This document shows positions 11,256-24,835 of a stretch of DNA of 64,000 nt, one piece after another (position 1 is the first letter of the stretch; each line of letters opens with the position of its first letter). The notes under the pieces are model-generated. The model made no database searches. It was not told the DNA's origin and was given only the letters and a program-made list of their open reading frames with translations. The DNA is taken from assembly GCA_015499995.1 (NCBI GenBank), contig JADNRV010000011.1, positions 186,001 through 250,000 of the forward strand, in the 5' to 3' direction. The stretch comes from Flammula alnicola. Its lineage: Eukaryota; Basidiomycota; Agaricomycetes; Agaricales; Strophariaceae. A program made the position numbers and the translations under genes.

Positions 11256-12874
11256 CTACGACGACGTTCGAATTGGAAGTTGCGTTGAGTGTAGAAAAGC
11301 CGTCTGCGATTGTTGAGAGCCTCGGAGAGATGCGGCTGACGCGACAGAACTTGAATATAGATCGTTCGCCTTACTCCGGTCCATGATATAGATAGACTGT
11401 TCACGCATGGGTGCGGGAGGAGAATATATTTGAGAATGAGGCATCCAGAGATCTTGACAATCCGGTAGTAATTTTGATATCAGCGTATGCGATGCGGAAA
11501 ATCTGTCTCTTCCGTTGCGAGGAAACCAACTCGCGCTGTACAACAGAGCCTGTAAGCATCTTTGCGCTACAGAGAAAGCCCACAGCTCACTGTCCGCCTC
11601 TTCGACACTCAAAATCCCTTGATCCCTTAACGCTGAGAACGTCTTTCCGATCTCCCTCGGGATTTCTGGTCGGTTACGACTCTCATCTTGGAGAAAGAAA
11701 AAAGTCACTTTACGAAGCGACGGAACTTGCGTGGCGAGAAAAGTGTCGAGAGGCGACCACGCTGACATGTCGAAATTCTCTGGGCCTTGGAGTTCTTGCA
11801 GAAGACTGCTTTTAATCGAGATCTCTTCGATTGATTGCGTGGACGCAAGTGGGGTGAGAGTATTGAAGGTCCAAAGGTTGAAATCGGGATGTACACGCAT
11901 GGGCCCCCCCGGTGGGGGCATGCCGAGGCTGAGTCGGAGGATGCGGAGACGGGGTAGAATACCAATGTCGATGGGGTTGATTGCCGCGGCATCTGGGTCT
12001 GGGTCATCTATACAGGATGAAATGGTCAACATGAGCATTAAGATTTCGGGGACTGCTCATTACCTGGGAATGTAGGGCTGAAACAGAATACCTCAAGGGC
12101 TTTCGCACTTGCCTGCAGGATTTTACCCACGACTCCATGATCGTAATATTCCATAGTCGTTGATACGGATAGGCGTTGAAGATTCGAAATGTCAAAATTG
12201 CAGGTGGAGGTTGTGAGCCAATGTGAAAGAAAGTGGAGCAAGGGGTCCGAGAGTGCCACTCGCAGTGAATTGAGCTGAGTCCGTCTTTCTTGAGGAGTAG
12301 GTTTCCATCGACCCTCCGAAAATTCCAGCATGTCCTCTCTTGTGAAGGTCACAAATTCAAGCGACAGTTCCTGCAATGCCACGCACCCTTCCAGGACCGC
12401 CAGGGGAAGTTCTCTGATACGATACAGGGCGAGGTTGACAAGAGCCTGTGAGTGGAATGTGTCCTCGAGGGCGTCTTTCACTTTGGAAGACACAGACGTC
12501 CAAAAGAGTAAAGAAAACGACCTGCTTTCCAAGCTAAAATTCCTCAAATTGTTTAGCAGGGGTAAGCAAGCCGGGAGAATGGTGTCCGTCCCCAAATGTG
12601 TGATCCGCAAAACGCCATAACGGCTGTCGATTATCGACATGCTTTGTATGAGCTGGAGATGTGTGGTGAGTTGTAACGAGATCCAGAAAGCGTTGCGGAA
12701 TAATTTGAGCCTGCCCTTCATCAGAAAATGTCAGCGAAACCCTTTTAAAGAGGAATTTCTGTGAGATAGATGTAAATCGGTGACAAGCCAGGGAACATGA
12801 TTCGAGCGTCGCAGGATCGTCAATTAGATGGTCAAGATGAGCTCGTGTACCTCGCAAGGGAGTTCATGTGGCAT
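11256..12874 (-). pseudogene. F-box/LRR-like protein, copy 3 (frame broken)
   Basis: More diverged tandem copy. The N-terminus MPHELPCEVHELIL is followed, after a break near 12831, by DDPATLESCSLACHRFTSIS; two further breaks lie within about 12655-12680, where PQRF, SPHIS and LQLIQSM occur in three successive frames. Exons 12874-12064 and 12007-11256 are separated by a 56-nt intron (GTAATG donor, TATAG acceptor). Three one-base additions give exactly 521 codons plus stop, and all three are losses of a base. The C-terminus is longer than in copies 1 and 2 and runs into the promoter block of copy 2, so the true stop may be earlier in the ancestral gene. Confidence 0.6.
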
Positions 12875-14149
12875 TTTCCACGGAGAATGGCTCTCAGAAG
12901 ACCTTCCAGGGGAGCGGCGGAGACCTGAAGGCCTAAGCTTTGAAGTAAGACTGCAAGTAGGAGCCTCCGAGTCGTTCCTCCTGCAATTTAATCTTAAGCG
13001 CTTAAGCTCCGATTTAAATTTGAGCCTGATGCTGTCGGCACGAAGTCCGGCTCGATGCGCTGGGGTATTCCAGCCACGATTTCCTCGAGGCGGCCTCCAA
13101 ACCACCTTCTTCAGATCTCACTGCCCAAGGCTGAGCGGATAAAAAGCTAAACCTCCGGCCTGTTCATCGTGAACGCGGGAGTGGTGGGTGTCCAATGGGA
13201 TTCACCTCTCTAAATCCATCCCCTCGCATTCTCCGCCTCCTGTCGCTGATCAATTCTTTCAATCTAGGGTAAACCGAGGGTAAACACATCTTCTCATCAC
13301 TGGGCCTTTGCGACTTCTCTTTTATTTTTTTTTTTAATAAAACAAATCGGATGTAAAAGCCAATAATATCGTCGGATCTTGGCACTATCTATCTATATTA
13401 GTAAAAACAACCTCTGTGTATATACCTGGATTCAGTTGTGACCCTTATTTCTGTCTATCGACTTAACCATCTTTCAAGCCGTTTATTTGGTTGTACGACT
13501 AACGACGTCGTGGTGTGGGTGCGTTTAAGACGAGGGTCCCTTTATTTAGGCGCCGGCATTGCGCTTCCTTTTCTAGTCCACGCGATTCATTGTACTTAGA
13601 AGATGCCTCAAGATGGTCCTGGATGAATAATAGATGTCTGGTTTCGAAACTGCGGCTTCAAGCTTCAAACCTTGACTGATTTGCGAGCAATGCGACGTTT
13701 TCATCTGGACTCTGGAGAACGCCTGTGTCGTTCCGGGTCCCAGTCTAAGACTGAATGATCGAACCGTTCGAATGCCCTTGGAAATGCAAGGATTCTCCAT
13801 ACTGTACATCCTCATACAAGCAACATAGAGACAGTGTCAATACCTTCTGAACACTGAGTTGACGCTGAGTGAAAAAAAGGACAGTCTCCATGGGCAATAG
13901 CACGTCTTTAGATCGAAAGGCTACATAGGCTGTAGGTGGTACGCTAGAATAAATAAAGTATACGCGATGACGATATAAATAAAGCAAATGCAGGACAAGT
14001 TCGGCGAACAATGAAAGATAATGTCGGGGAATAAATAACAGAGAAACTGGTCCATACGGCCAAGATACAACAAATCTAATTATACGGTTGAAGGAGAGCG
14101 AGAGGATAAGAGGAGGATCGGTATCGGAAGCAGAGATACATTATTTTGC
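12875..14149. other. Intergenic, no gene seen
   Basis: It contains the 5' flank of F-box copy 3, including the block shared with copy 1, and then about 1 kb without motifs. Minus-strand open frames of 73-88 codons at 13164-14011 show no recognisable domain. Confidence 0.45.
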
Positions 14150-15441
14150 TTAGCTGGATAGAACCTGTGGTGTGATACAAGTGAATGAAGACCAGGACGC
14201 ATTGTGGAAGCTGTCATCAATAAGGAGTGGATTGCAACGTGTTTCTGCGTGGGTCGATGGGGGAGTGAGGAAGTTCTGTCCTGAGAGAAGATACCGCCAT
14301 GTTGGTGATGAGGCTGTTCGTGCCCGAAGTAGTGCTGTAGGAGATGGCGCCGGATAGGGATTATATGAGGTCACGGGGAAGGCATTATAGATCGTACGAG
14401 GCATGGATGTCGTCACAGGTGATTCCGGCTCGTAAGGGGGTGAATAAGAGCGTTCGCGGTGCTGCAAGGGTGATGCAGATCGACTTCGTGAGCGATTCGA
14501 GGCAGGCTTCGGCGCGGGAGCGTCGCATCATCCTTCGGAATGACGTCCCGATGGACTTTGAGATGCTGCAATAAATTATCATGGCGATTAAAATACTTTT
14601 GGCACAGGGGGAATGTGCATTTGAAGGCTGGCCAGATAAAGAACGAATTAGCCAAGACGCGTGTGGGAAGAAGCGTAACGGAACATACGTTTTTCGTGGG
14701 TATGGATGGAACGAATATGTCGTTTTAAATGCTCGCCGCGGTGAAAGCACTTGCCGCAGCCTTCAACCTGACATACATACAACCTCTGGTCCTTCTGATC
14801 CGGGTCGGAGTTGCCAGTCGCGTGGGTGGGTACGCGTCGACCGCGGCTCTTTTTGGTTAAGTTGGGATAGGAGTGGGAAGGGTGGCTCGCGAACGAGGCA
14901 AGCGGCATGCAACTTGGTCTTCCGACGTGGAGAGGCATGGTAGAACTTGAGTTGAGTTGTATTGGAAGTCACCACCCCGCTCGAAACGGAGCTCAAGGAA
15001 GGTTCACGGGTAGTTGGTGCCTTCGGACTCGAGGACTCCTGAACCCGCGCGTTCGCACTTTGAGCTTCAGAGACAGATGCAGCCTTTTGCTTCTTTCGCG
15101 AGGCGGGTGCACGCTTTTTAGGCCTCCGAGGTCTTCAGAGTCATCGCGCTTCCGGCGCTTAGACACAGTCCCGGTTTGGGAACGGGTAAGTGGGCGGCGA
15201 GGGGGAGAAGATGGAGTTTGGATGATATAACAACGTCTTTCTTTTCTTGAGAGTTAGCGTCTGCGGTTTCCTGATTGTAGAAACCAAGAAGAAAATTGTC
15301 ATGGGGTATCAAACGCGAAGGCAAGTGAGAGTGACGTACCTGAATCTCCTTTTGAACGACACATGTGCTGGCCGATTCCTCGGTGGAACAGCTTGCCTTA
15401 CTAGCAAGGTCCGTTTCCTTCAAATCCTCACTGGCGCCCAT
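14150..15441 (-). CDS. C2H2 zinc-finger transcription factor, Msn2-like
   Basis: Two adjacent fingers with the Msn2/Msn4-type linker. Finger 1 is YVCQVEGCGKCFHRGEHLKRHIRSIH at 14700-14780; finger 2 is FKCTFPLCQKYFNRHDNLLQHLKVH at about 14545-14625. The 61-nt intron 14628-14688 splits the linker THEKP-FKC. A first intron lies at 15271-15339. The sequence before the fingers is basic and Ser/Pro-rich, with LTKKSRGRRVP just upstream. After the fingers comes an SR-rich stretch (RSRSRSASPLQHRERS). Five one-base losses break the frame (near 15227, 15120, 14955, 14860-14880 and 14525). With them restored the exons (102, 582 and 478 nt) give 388 aa. Probably a stress-response-type regulator binding a CCCCT-like element, by family inference only. 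It is divergent from SEH1. Confidence 0.7.
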
Positions 15442-15807
15442 GGGACAATTTCAGGAGGTGAGTTTCTCAAAAGTTGAACAGTGGCTCTCCTGTAACGAAC
15501 AGTGAGTTGAATATAAATTGGTTCAGTGGTAATTCAGGCCATACCCAATATCGATACAGAACCCTTCTGAATGAGAAGGCGTAGTATGTGGAAAGAGGGG
15601 AAGGAAGAATAGGGGGATTTGGCTGGCTGTAACTTGCCTGGGTAAGCCCCTGAAGTGAACAAGTGAAATCGACGTCAACTTTTTTTTTGTGGACTGCACG
15701 TGAATATGCTTATGTAATACATCCCGAGTTATCCGCCGCTCAACCTCATTCAAGTTGACAACTGAACAGGATAACGCGCTTTTACCTTGAAGCCAATCTT
15801 TTGCTTT
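15442..15807. promoter_or_regulatory. Divergent promoter region, zinc finger / SEH1
   Basis: Only 366 bp separate the start of the zinc-finger gene (-) from the start of SEH1 (+). It should hold both promoters and 5' UTRs. No individual binding site can be named with confidence. Confidence 0.5.
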
Positions 15808-17523
15808 ATGATTCAGACGGGGCTTATTCAGAATGCGCACGGAGACTTGGTGACAGACGCGTCGTATGACTTTTATGGCTTGCGTTTGGCAACATGTAGC
15901 TTGGACCAACGGTGAGTCGAACTTGACGAGTTTCCGATTCTTTTTGAAGTGCTTATACTGTTTCAATGCCGTTCTTTGTCTGGTGATAGGATTAAAATCT
16001 GGCAGCTTGAAGAAAACAACACGTGGAACGTCGAGGACGATTGGAAAGTAGGAGTTCCAGAGATCGAAGATATCATAATGATTATTAAACCTCCTCATTT
16101 CTAGGCTCATGACGCTGCTGTTTCAAAAGTCAGCTGGGCCCACCCCGAGTTTGGCTCTATCATAGCATCTGGTTCTTTTGACCGAACAGCAAAAATCTGG
16201 GAGCAAGCGTCAATATCACCGTCGGACGCACAACAATCTTCAGTTAATGGTACAACATCACAGCCAGGATCAGGCCCTCTCAACTCGCGTTGGATAGAAA
16301 GGGCGGTGCTATCAGATGCTAAAGGGACTGTACGAGCTGTCGAATTCGCGCCCCACCACTTTGGTCTGAAGCTGGTGCGTCTTGTCTTTGTTGTCCCTCC
16401 AATTTGTGAATTAATGACATACGGCTAGGCCACAATATCTACCGATAATATTCTGCGGATATACGAATGCTCTGAGCAGCCCTCGCTTACCAGTTGGTCA
16501 GTGGAAGAACTCGATGTGCAAAGCATGGTGTCAGGTCCATCACCGGGTTATCTATCCCGTGCGCACACAATGGCGCTCGCTACGCCGACACAGACCCACG
16601 CAACTCTCGATGGTGCTTCTGCGTCTCTTGTCGCTCAAGCACTGCAGCAGGGCCTCCAGAGCACGAGCTCCACTGGTCCAAGCCGACCTGGTCTAGGCAA
16701 CCGCGAAGCCGACGGTGGCTGGTGTATCTCATGGTGTAAAGACAAATACTGGGGCGAGGTTATCGCTGCTGGATGCGGTACAAATGGAATCATCAAGGTG
16801 CGAGTTACCACTACCTAACCATGCCCACGAAATTCATACTCGTACTTAGATCATCCAACTCAACGCCCGCCGATCCACAACACTCCTCACTCTCTCCTCC
16901 ACATCAAACACCGCTACCAGTACGACCTCCCATTCGCACACCAATCCAACAGGGTCAACGGACGCCACCGAATCGCGGACAGGTGGCACCGCGAACGCTG
17001 CCGGTGCCACTTCCGCAATCACCTCTGTCGCATGGGCGCCTTCGTGTGGGCGATCTTATCACCTCATTGCAACAGGTGGGCGAGACGGCCATGTACGGAT
17101 ATGGAAAGTGAAGCCGGGCTCAGAGGATCTGGATACTGAAAACTTGGGAGAAACTGAGGGCGAAGAAGCCAAGTGGACGGCGGTGTCTGTGGCTGATTTT
17201 GATCAGCACAAGTGCGTACTTTATCCCTCCCTTCCTTGCGTAAGAATCTAGAATTCTGACTTTCACTCATAGATCGGCGGTAGGCAGAGTCGAATGGAAT
17301 ATTACTGGGTAAGCGCAATTGTTGCCTATCCTTTTCATACAAGATTTGACGGATCTGGTATACACATTCTAGGACCATCCTCTCCTCGGCAGGAAATGAC
17401 GGTCGGGTTCGTCTGTGGAAAGCGACCTCCGGAAATGTGTGGAGACCCGCTGGGAGTGTGGGCGTGGAACAGACAGAGGAACCAAGTCAACCTGAGAGCA
17501 AGGATGTGGACATGGACGCTTGA
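15808..17523 (+). CDS. SEH1: Nucleoporin SEH1 (WD40)
   Basis: WD40 beta-propeller subunit of the nuclear-pore Y-complex, also found in the SEA/GATOR2 complex that controls TORC1. Seven exons (15808-15911, 15990-16047, 16105-16374, 16429-16797, 16850-17211, 17273-17308, 17373-17523) give 449 aa with no frame break. Diagnostic stretches are NAHGDLVTDASYDFYGLRLA at the N-terminus, KIWQLEENN, KVSWAHPEFGSIIASGSFDR, RIYECSEQPSLTSW, GGWCISWCK and the final blade NDGRVRLWKATSGNVW. Ser/Thr-rich insertions lie between later blades, which makes it longer than yeast SEH1 (about 350 aa). The tail is acidic. The start follows a short pyrimidine-rich leader; the first WD repeat begins directly after it. Confidence 0.93.
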
Positions 17524-18017
17524 TTTTTTATGTGGGTCTTAGTGGGGTATAGCAGCTTATGATATTTCGATTCCTGCAGGAACTTCAATGGATGACCCTT
17601 GAACGTTCTTCAAATTCGCTCATCTTGGAGAAAGCTAGATAACGGCGGTTCTCAGAAGAGACGTCCAAATACCTTCGCGTGAGGTTCAAACGAGGACAGT
17701 ATTGGAAAGGTGATTGACCCCATCTGTGGAACCTGTATCTTGGTCCACCCTCGTCCAATCACCTCGTCTTTATTCTTGCACTTGGCTATTTTCATTGAAC
17801 GTGTATCGATTATCATTATGCAAGTTCCTGTAATGCACTGCCTTGCGAGAAATGCAGTGTGCACGTGGCCGCGGCGCAAGCTTATATGATCATCATGGGC
17901 GTACTTGGAGCGAGACAGCCTTGCTCTCTACTCCCACTTGCCAACTCGTCACTTCGCCGACTACTAGGTTAGTTTTCCCAGGTTGTAGCAGTGGTTGTAT
18001 TTTTTCCCTAGAATCCT
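17524..18017. other. Intergenic, no gene seen
   Basis: SEH1 3' region followed by the promoter of the next F-box gene, on the same strand. No open frame of interest. Confidence 0.45.
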
Positions 18018-19383
18018 ATGGACGACAAGCCGAAACCCAGCATCCATGATATCATTCCTCCGGAACTACTTGGCGAGATCGTCGGGTATCTCTCGACGGA
18101 TATAAAATGTCTCAAAGCATTAGCACTCGCATCTCGCTCATTTGTTGCAGTTTCTCAGAGGCAGATCTTTGCATCACTGGATATACACGCAGACAGTCCA
18201 AATGGTGAAGCACAGAAACTGCTTTCGTTGTTATCGCAATCTCCGCATCTTGCGACGTATACCACACATCTGACGCTGTCGGACAACAGCGCATATTACG
18301 ACGATTCCGCGTCGCAAATTCGGGACGATACATTGTGCCCTCTCCTCCCATTATTCAAAAATCTCACGAGGTTTTCTCTTTCACGGCCTCCGTATCATAG
18401 GTCGCGCTGGTCGATAGATATTTCGTCAGCATTGCTTGATGCGTTCCTAGCAACCTTACGACAGCCGTCACTTGTGCACGTCGATTGGCAAGCGTACCGC
18501 TCTCTTTTATCTACCACCTTTCGCCCTCTGTTAAGAAACTCGACCTCTGGGAACCCTTGGTCGATTGGGAGCCGATTAAACCTCCTGTGTCCAACCGGGC
18601 CTCCGCAGATACAGTTAAGATCGCTTCTCATAGATGGTGCAACATGGTTCGCATGTAGAGACAGCGGCGAGACAATCAGATGGATCCTACAAAGCGGACT
18701 CGACCTTTCAGGAGTGCAAAAGCTCGGCATGGGTCTGTTTTCTTGTGATTTAAAGACGCACGAAGATGTTTTCAAACTTCTGAAAGCATGCGCTGGTTCC
18801 CTTGAGGAATTGTCAATATCGCCATCTTTTGAAGGTCAGCGATATATTTTAATGATTATTGACGTCGAGCTGATTTGCGCGTGGGCTCAAGCATATGGAA
18901 CTCCACGAGACAACTACGTAGACGCGATGACTTCGCGATCCTCCCATCCCTCCGTGTATTGCACGTAAGCGGGCAAGCGGCTTTGTCAGTAACGAAATGG
19001 ACGTCGAGCCAATCCTATGGCTCCTCCCACTCCTAAAGAAATACCCCCCACAAACCGCATCGAGTACATCACCCTCTCCACAGAGTATACTGTCTATCCA
19101 ACCGTGCATGGTCATGCCTTCTTCGGTGTTGAATTCCAGTCGTATCAGGAATTAGAGAAAACTCTTACCCCGAGGAGTTCCCTGTCTCAAGAAGGTCACA
19201 ATTTTTACGGAAGCCCCGGACCCAGGACCGGAGACGGCGGTTGTTCTCTGGACTGCTATGAGCATTGCGCCTTACGTCAAGAACCTTCGGCGCAAGGGAA
19301 TCTTGGAATATAAATGTGGTCGGTGTTCTTATTCTTGTCTTAAGTTTTTTTTGTCGCTCAGTCTGCAATGCTTCTTCATTTAG
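18018..19383 (+). CDS. F-box protein, copy 4 (frame broken at 3' end)
   Basis: Probable SCF substrate receptor of a family different from the 6-13 kb cluster. The start MDDKPKPSIHDIIPPELLGE leads into an F-box at residues 10-50. Exon 1 is open and intact to about 18833 (GTCAGC donor after EELSISPSFEG). The second exon begins near 18926 and is coherent only if one base is added at about 18983, 19057, 19172 and 19184. This gives, in order, SLRVLHVSGQAA, DVEPILWLLPLLKKYP, RIEYITLSTEYTVYPTVHGH, LKKVTIFTEAPD and VKNLRRKGILEYKC. All four are base losses. It ends at a TAG at 19381-19383, convergent with gdhA. Confidence 0.65.
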
Positions 19384-20136
19384 GGCTTCCCTTTAGACAA
19401 AGCCTCTTTCCAGCCAAGTTACCATCGTAGCTCTTCTCGGGAGCAGCGAATCTTGCTCACGCGGAAGTGTCTCCTTCTTTCAATGCACCCGACTTGACAT
19501 AACTTTCAACACGGGTATTTGCTAGTACGAGTATGCGGCAAGTGAAGGTCAAGTTTGGATGGATAAAAGGATGATAGATTTCAATGGTATACGAGGGGTA
19601 GAAAGTCGAGAAGAAATGGCCATCATTGCGATCAAATTGGGACGCACAAAAAGATAGCTTTTTCAAGACAAAATAAAGTTCGCGGGGTGTGCACAGTGTA
19701 GGTGGTGGAATACGTGTATTGATTGTAATTTCCGGAAAGAAAGCGGGGAGCGATGCACTTCATGCGGATACTTCATGAGAGAAACGAGTCCAGGAGACGT
19801 TGTTGAGAGCAGTGGAGACGACTTCAGATTGTACAAGGATAAAATGAGTTGCGATGGTACATGAGGCGGATGGTGGAACTATCATTATAACAGTTAATGG
19901 TGGTATACATAAATTGAATCCCTACGAAAAGATGAACCGAATAGTTGGGATATGATGGTAGCACAATATTGATGGGAAGGAAAGGATATCCAAGAAAACC
20001 CATGATAGCAGCTACGCAAATGATAAACTGAGAAATGAGGGTGGTTAAGAAGTATGTACAGCTATTCCTGAACATGAGAGGTGGGCGATTTTTTGGTTGA
20101 GGCGATCACATAGAGAAGGAGGGTAGGGGGAGGCGT
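19384..20136. other. Convergent intergenic region, no gene seen
   Basis: 3' ends of the F-box gene (+) and gdhA (-) face each other across about 750 bp. AT-rich; presumed 3' UTRs. No gene recognised. Confidence 0.45.
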
Positions 20137-21869
<1,733 letters not shown>

Positions 21870-21961
21870 TTTTGTGAGTTTGAGTTGTGCAGAAGAAGGA
21901 TTGGAGAAGGAAGAGGAACTGGGCTGTCTGGATGAAATACGATCCTTTTTCTTTAAAATCC

Positions 21962-21990
21962 TTATCTCCTTTGTTGTGGCTTATAGATAA
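21962..21990. promoter_or_regulatory. Paired GATA motifs upstream of gdhA
   Basis: TTATCT at 21962-21967 and AGATAA at 21985-21990 lie 93 to 121 bp upstream of the gdhA ATG, in opposite orientation. HGATAR pairs are the usual targets of fungal nitrogen-regulatory GATA factors (AreA/Nit2 class), and NADP-GDH genes are known targets of nitrogen regulation in fungi. Functional use here is inference. Confidence 0.4.
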
Positions 21991-24000
21991 TGAGACTAAA
22001 TACGGCATCTGATCGGAAAATGTATGTGTGCCAGCCGATCGGCCGTCTGGGACTTGGAATATAAAACATATCGGAATTCGTTCCAGGTTGTTCCTTGGCT
22101 TCGACGGGTGCGGGTGCGGCTGCCCACGGAATCTCTTTGACCAAGTATAAGCGAAAATTTTTGCATGTCATGTACCATGCGCACTCATCGCAACTGACCA
22201 AAAATATGCTTATGCACTTATGGGGCTGCTGCAGCTGGACAGTGCTTGGACGATGCTTCACGTCCGAGTCTCTCGTCCGAATGCCACAATCTCGCTGGAC
22301 ATTGATTGGATCTTCTCCAACTTTTTTATACGTACTCCATCCACGGAAATAGTGTGTGGAAGAATCTCACTTGACGACGTTCGATGACGAATTGGAGTCA
22401 GTTGTAGCGGTGCCAGACTACGCAAGGCTCCGCAAACGAGAAGTTTAGATATGTACTTGTCAAAACGCCACACAATCTATCAACGCCCCAGGTCCCGAAC
22501 GTCGAATGTCGTTCTGGAGTATATATGATAGCCCAGGAACAAACTGTGTAGCTTGCCGCAGTACTTGGTCCAGTACATCCTAGTACATCCACGACAGTAG
22601 TGCGGAAGGCTACAGCGAGCCTACAAGTCTCGGCCCGTTTGCCTAGGTTTGCCTCCGTTCCGCAATCCGAAATAGGTCAGCTGGACAAGTGCCTTCGCCA
22701 CATCTTTTGCAATTTTCGACAGAAGGAGAAAGTCGTTGTCCACATCATACTAGTAAACACGAACATCCTTGGATACAAGAGATACAGGTCCCGCGATGCC
22801 TGTGGACCGAAATTCGACGGATTGTTCTGGCCGATGAAGGTGATTTCACGCCCGAAAAAAGGAGAGGAGTCGACATGGAAAGTGCATGATTACCAATAAT
22901 ACCATAGCGGTCTTACCTTAATCTACTCGGTACTCATGCAGAATTTGCCCGCTTCATGCGCATTGCGCGCTTCGCCGAATCCGAACGTTAGGGAGTCCAT
23001 CGACGTCCATCTCCGAAGACTTTCGACCGCCTTCGACGCGCTCGCGCTATTTGATCGGGACAATTTTTGATCTTGCTCAAAATCTATTTTCCGCGCTGAA
23101 AATAGATTAGAAAATCTTGACATGCCAAAGATTAAAGAGATTCGAAGTTCGGAAGAACCGAGTGAATCGAGGGACGGGGTAGGTATACATAGCCAAATTC
23201 TTGTTCAAGATGGAAAAGGTGAGTTCAGTCATACACGACTCCATGAAGGAGAAAGTAACACACGGTTTATTTTAATCTTCGAAGCTCCATTTATTGCTAG
23301 CAAGACGAAGCCAATCTAAAAATTAGCAGGGAGCAGAACCGCAGACTAACATCGAATAAAACCAACAGCAGCTCAGCCCGAATTTTGAGACTTGGAACCG
23401 AATCTAACTCGGAGAGTACAAGTACTACAACGACAAGCTTGAAGCCCCGAGTGTCGCACGCAGTGCATCGCGGCGCATCAGCGATCGCGAGGCAGCACTT
23501 TATGTTGTATCCCAAGGCTATAACTTGCAATTAAATGTAGCTTATTGTAAGCCGTAAGTAAGCCCGCTATGATAGAATTGTTTGAACTGAAACGCAAGTT
23601 CGAGTAAACCACTCTAGATAGTTCGGGGAAATCCCAAGAAAATTGGGTTGTAATATGTACATAGGTGCTTTTGCAGGCTACGCAGATCCTTCACGAGCAG
23701 AGTGAAGAACAAGATGCCGATTGCCCCCCAAGAGAAATGGAGTGTCGAGTCAGAAATGTTGATCATGTCGATCATGAAAGTCGGAATTAGAAAGTGTTTA
23801 CGGCGCCAATTCTGCTCAGTTGCCGTGCTTATGTCAGATTACTCACACGCAATCCCGCCGGCGCTTCGGCAATTGCATAGCTTTTGTACTTACAAGGACT
23901 CGAACAAAATTTCCACTAAAATTCCCGCTACCTAAGGTAGAGGGTCTTAGAGACGTTTGAAAAAAAAATTGGCAGTAAAAATCACGATCTTACTCAAGCT
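21991..24000. other. Long gene-poor region
   Basis: Two kilobases upstream of gdhA without a recognisable gene on either strand. Open frames are all below 100 codons and show no motif. Base composition is mixed. It may include old, unrecognised repeat remnants. Confidence 0.4.
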
Positions 24001-24835
24001 GTGCAGCTTATTAAGACCACATTATTAAGACACCACATTACGTCGTTTGTCTCGGCTTTTCCCTACCATGGTTATATAGACGACGGTGTCTATTCGGATT
24101 CCTTCTTTCTTCCCCCCCCCCCTCCCTCCTCATGTTCACTTCTATTGCTGTATCCGCAACCCCGGTCGTCGTTTTTTTTTTCTGATGTACAGCAATCACG
24201 CCTTTCTAGACGCTTTGTTCAGACTCATATCCCTCGCAAATCTCATTTGTCTGACTTTGCTACCTCTGTTTCCGCTTGTCTCGATCTTGTTTCTTTGACA
24301 TGTGTCGTCGAATTTCTGGTTGATCCTTGTCTGGGTGATGCAATCCTTGGGTTGGATTGGGGTCGGGAATGCGAGCGCTCTGGAATGTTACGCCTTGTTG
24401 AGTCTGTTGAACGAACTCACGATGTGTTGGGTGAGACTCGAGACTGTTTCAGTATTAATATTCTTATTGATTCTTCTTTTCAGATTATCCACCACCTCTC
24501 CTTCCTGATCGACTGGGTTTGCCTTCAGGTATGTTCCTATTTGCTGTGAGTTACATTACATGGCTGACACCTACGCAGAATCTTACGTTGCGACATTAGC
24601 GTCCGACGAGGTGTCAACTCGACGAGAGTTGTATGATGTTAACGTCATTGATAGTGAATTACCGGAACATGAAAGCTTTGGTTTAATGCAATGTGATGAT
24701 AACTCTGTAATTGATTGCACCAATACTTGTCCGCCTTCCGAAAGAGAAGAGAATATCATGAATGATTTCAACATTGACAATTGTGGATTGTATGCATCGT
24801 CGTCAATAATGCGACTGTTCGTCCATCACTGCTGA
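24001..24835 (+). other. Possible retropepsin-derived relic
   Basis: Two consecutive open frames, 24001-24549 and 24560-24835. The first contains VEFLVDPCLGDAILGLDW. This resembles the ILGxDWL motif that follows the second beta-sheet of Gypsy-type aspartic proteases, but no Asp-Thr/Ser-Gly catalytic triplet is visible upstream. The second frame is acidic (STRRELYDVNVIDSELPEHE) and could be joined by a small intron (GTATGT at 24531, ACGCAG before 24584), although that join is out of phase by one base. No reverse transcriptase or integrase and no terminal repeats were found. It could instead be an unrelated small gene. Confidence 0.3.

Noticed and set aside
13573..14011. Two overlapping minus-strand ORFs of 80-88 codons
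   Set aside because: No domain, no splice pattern and no link to neighbours.
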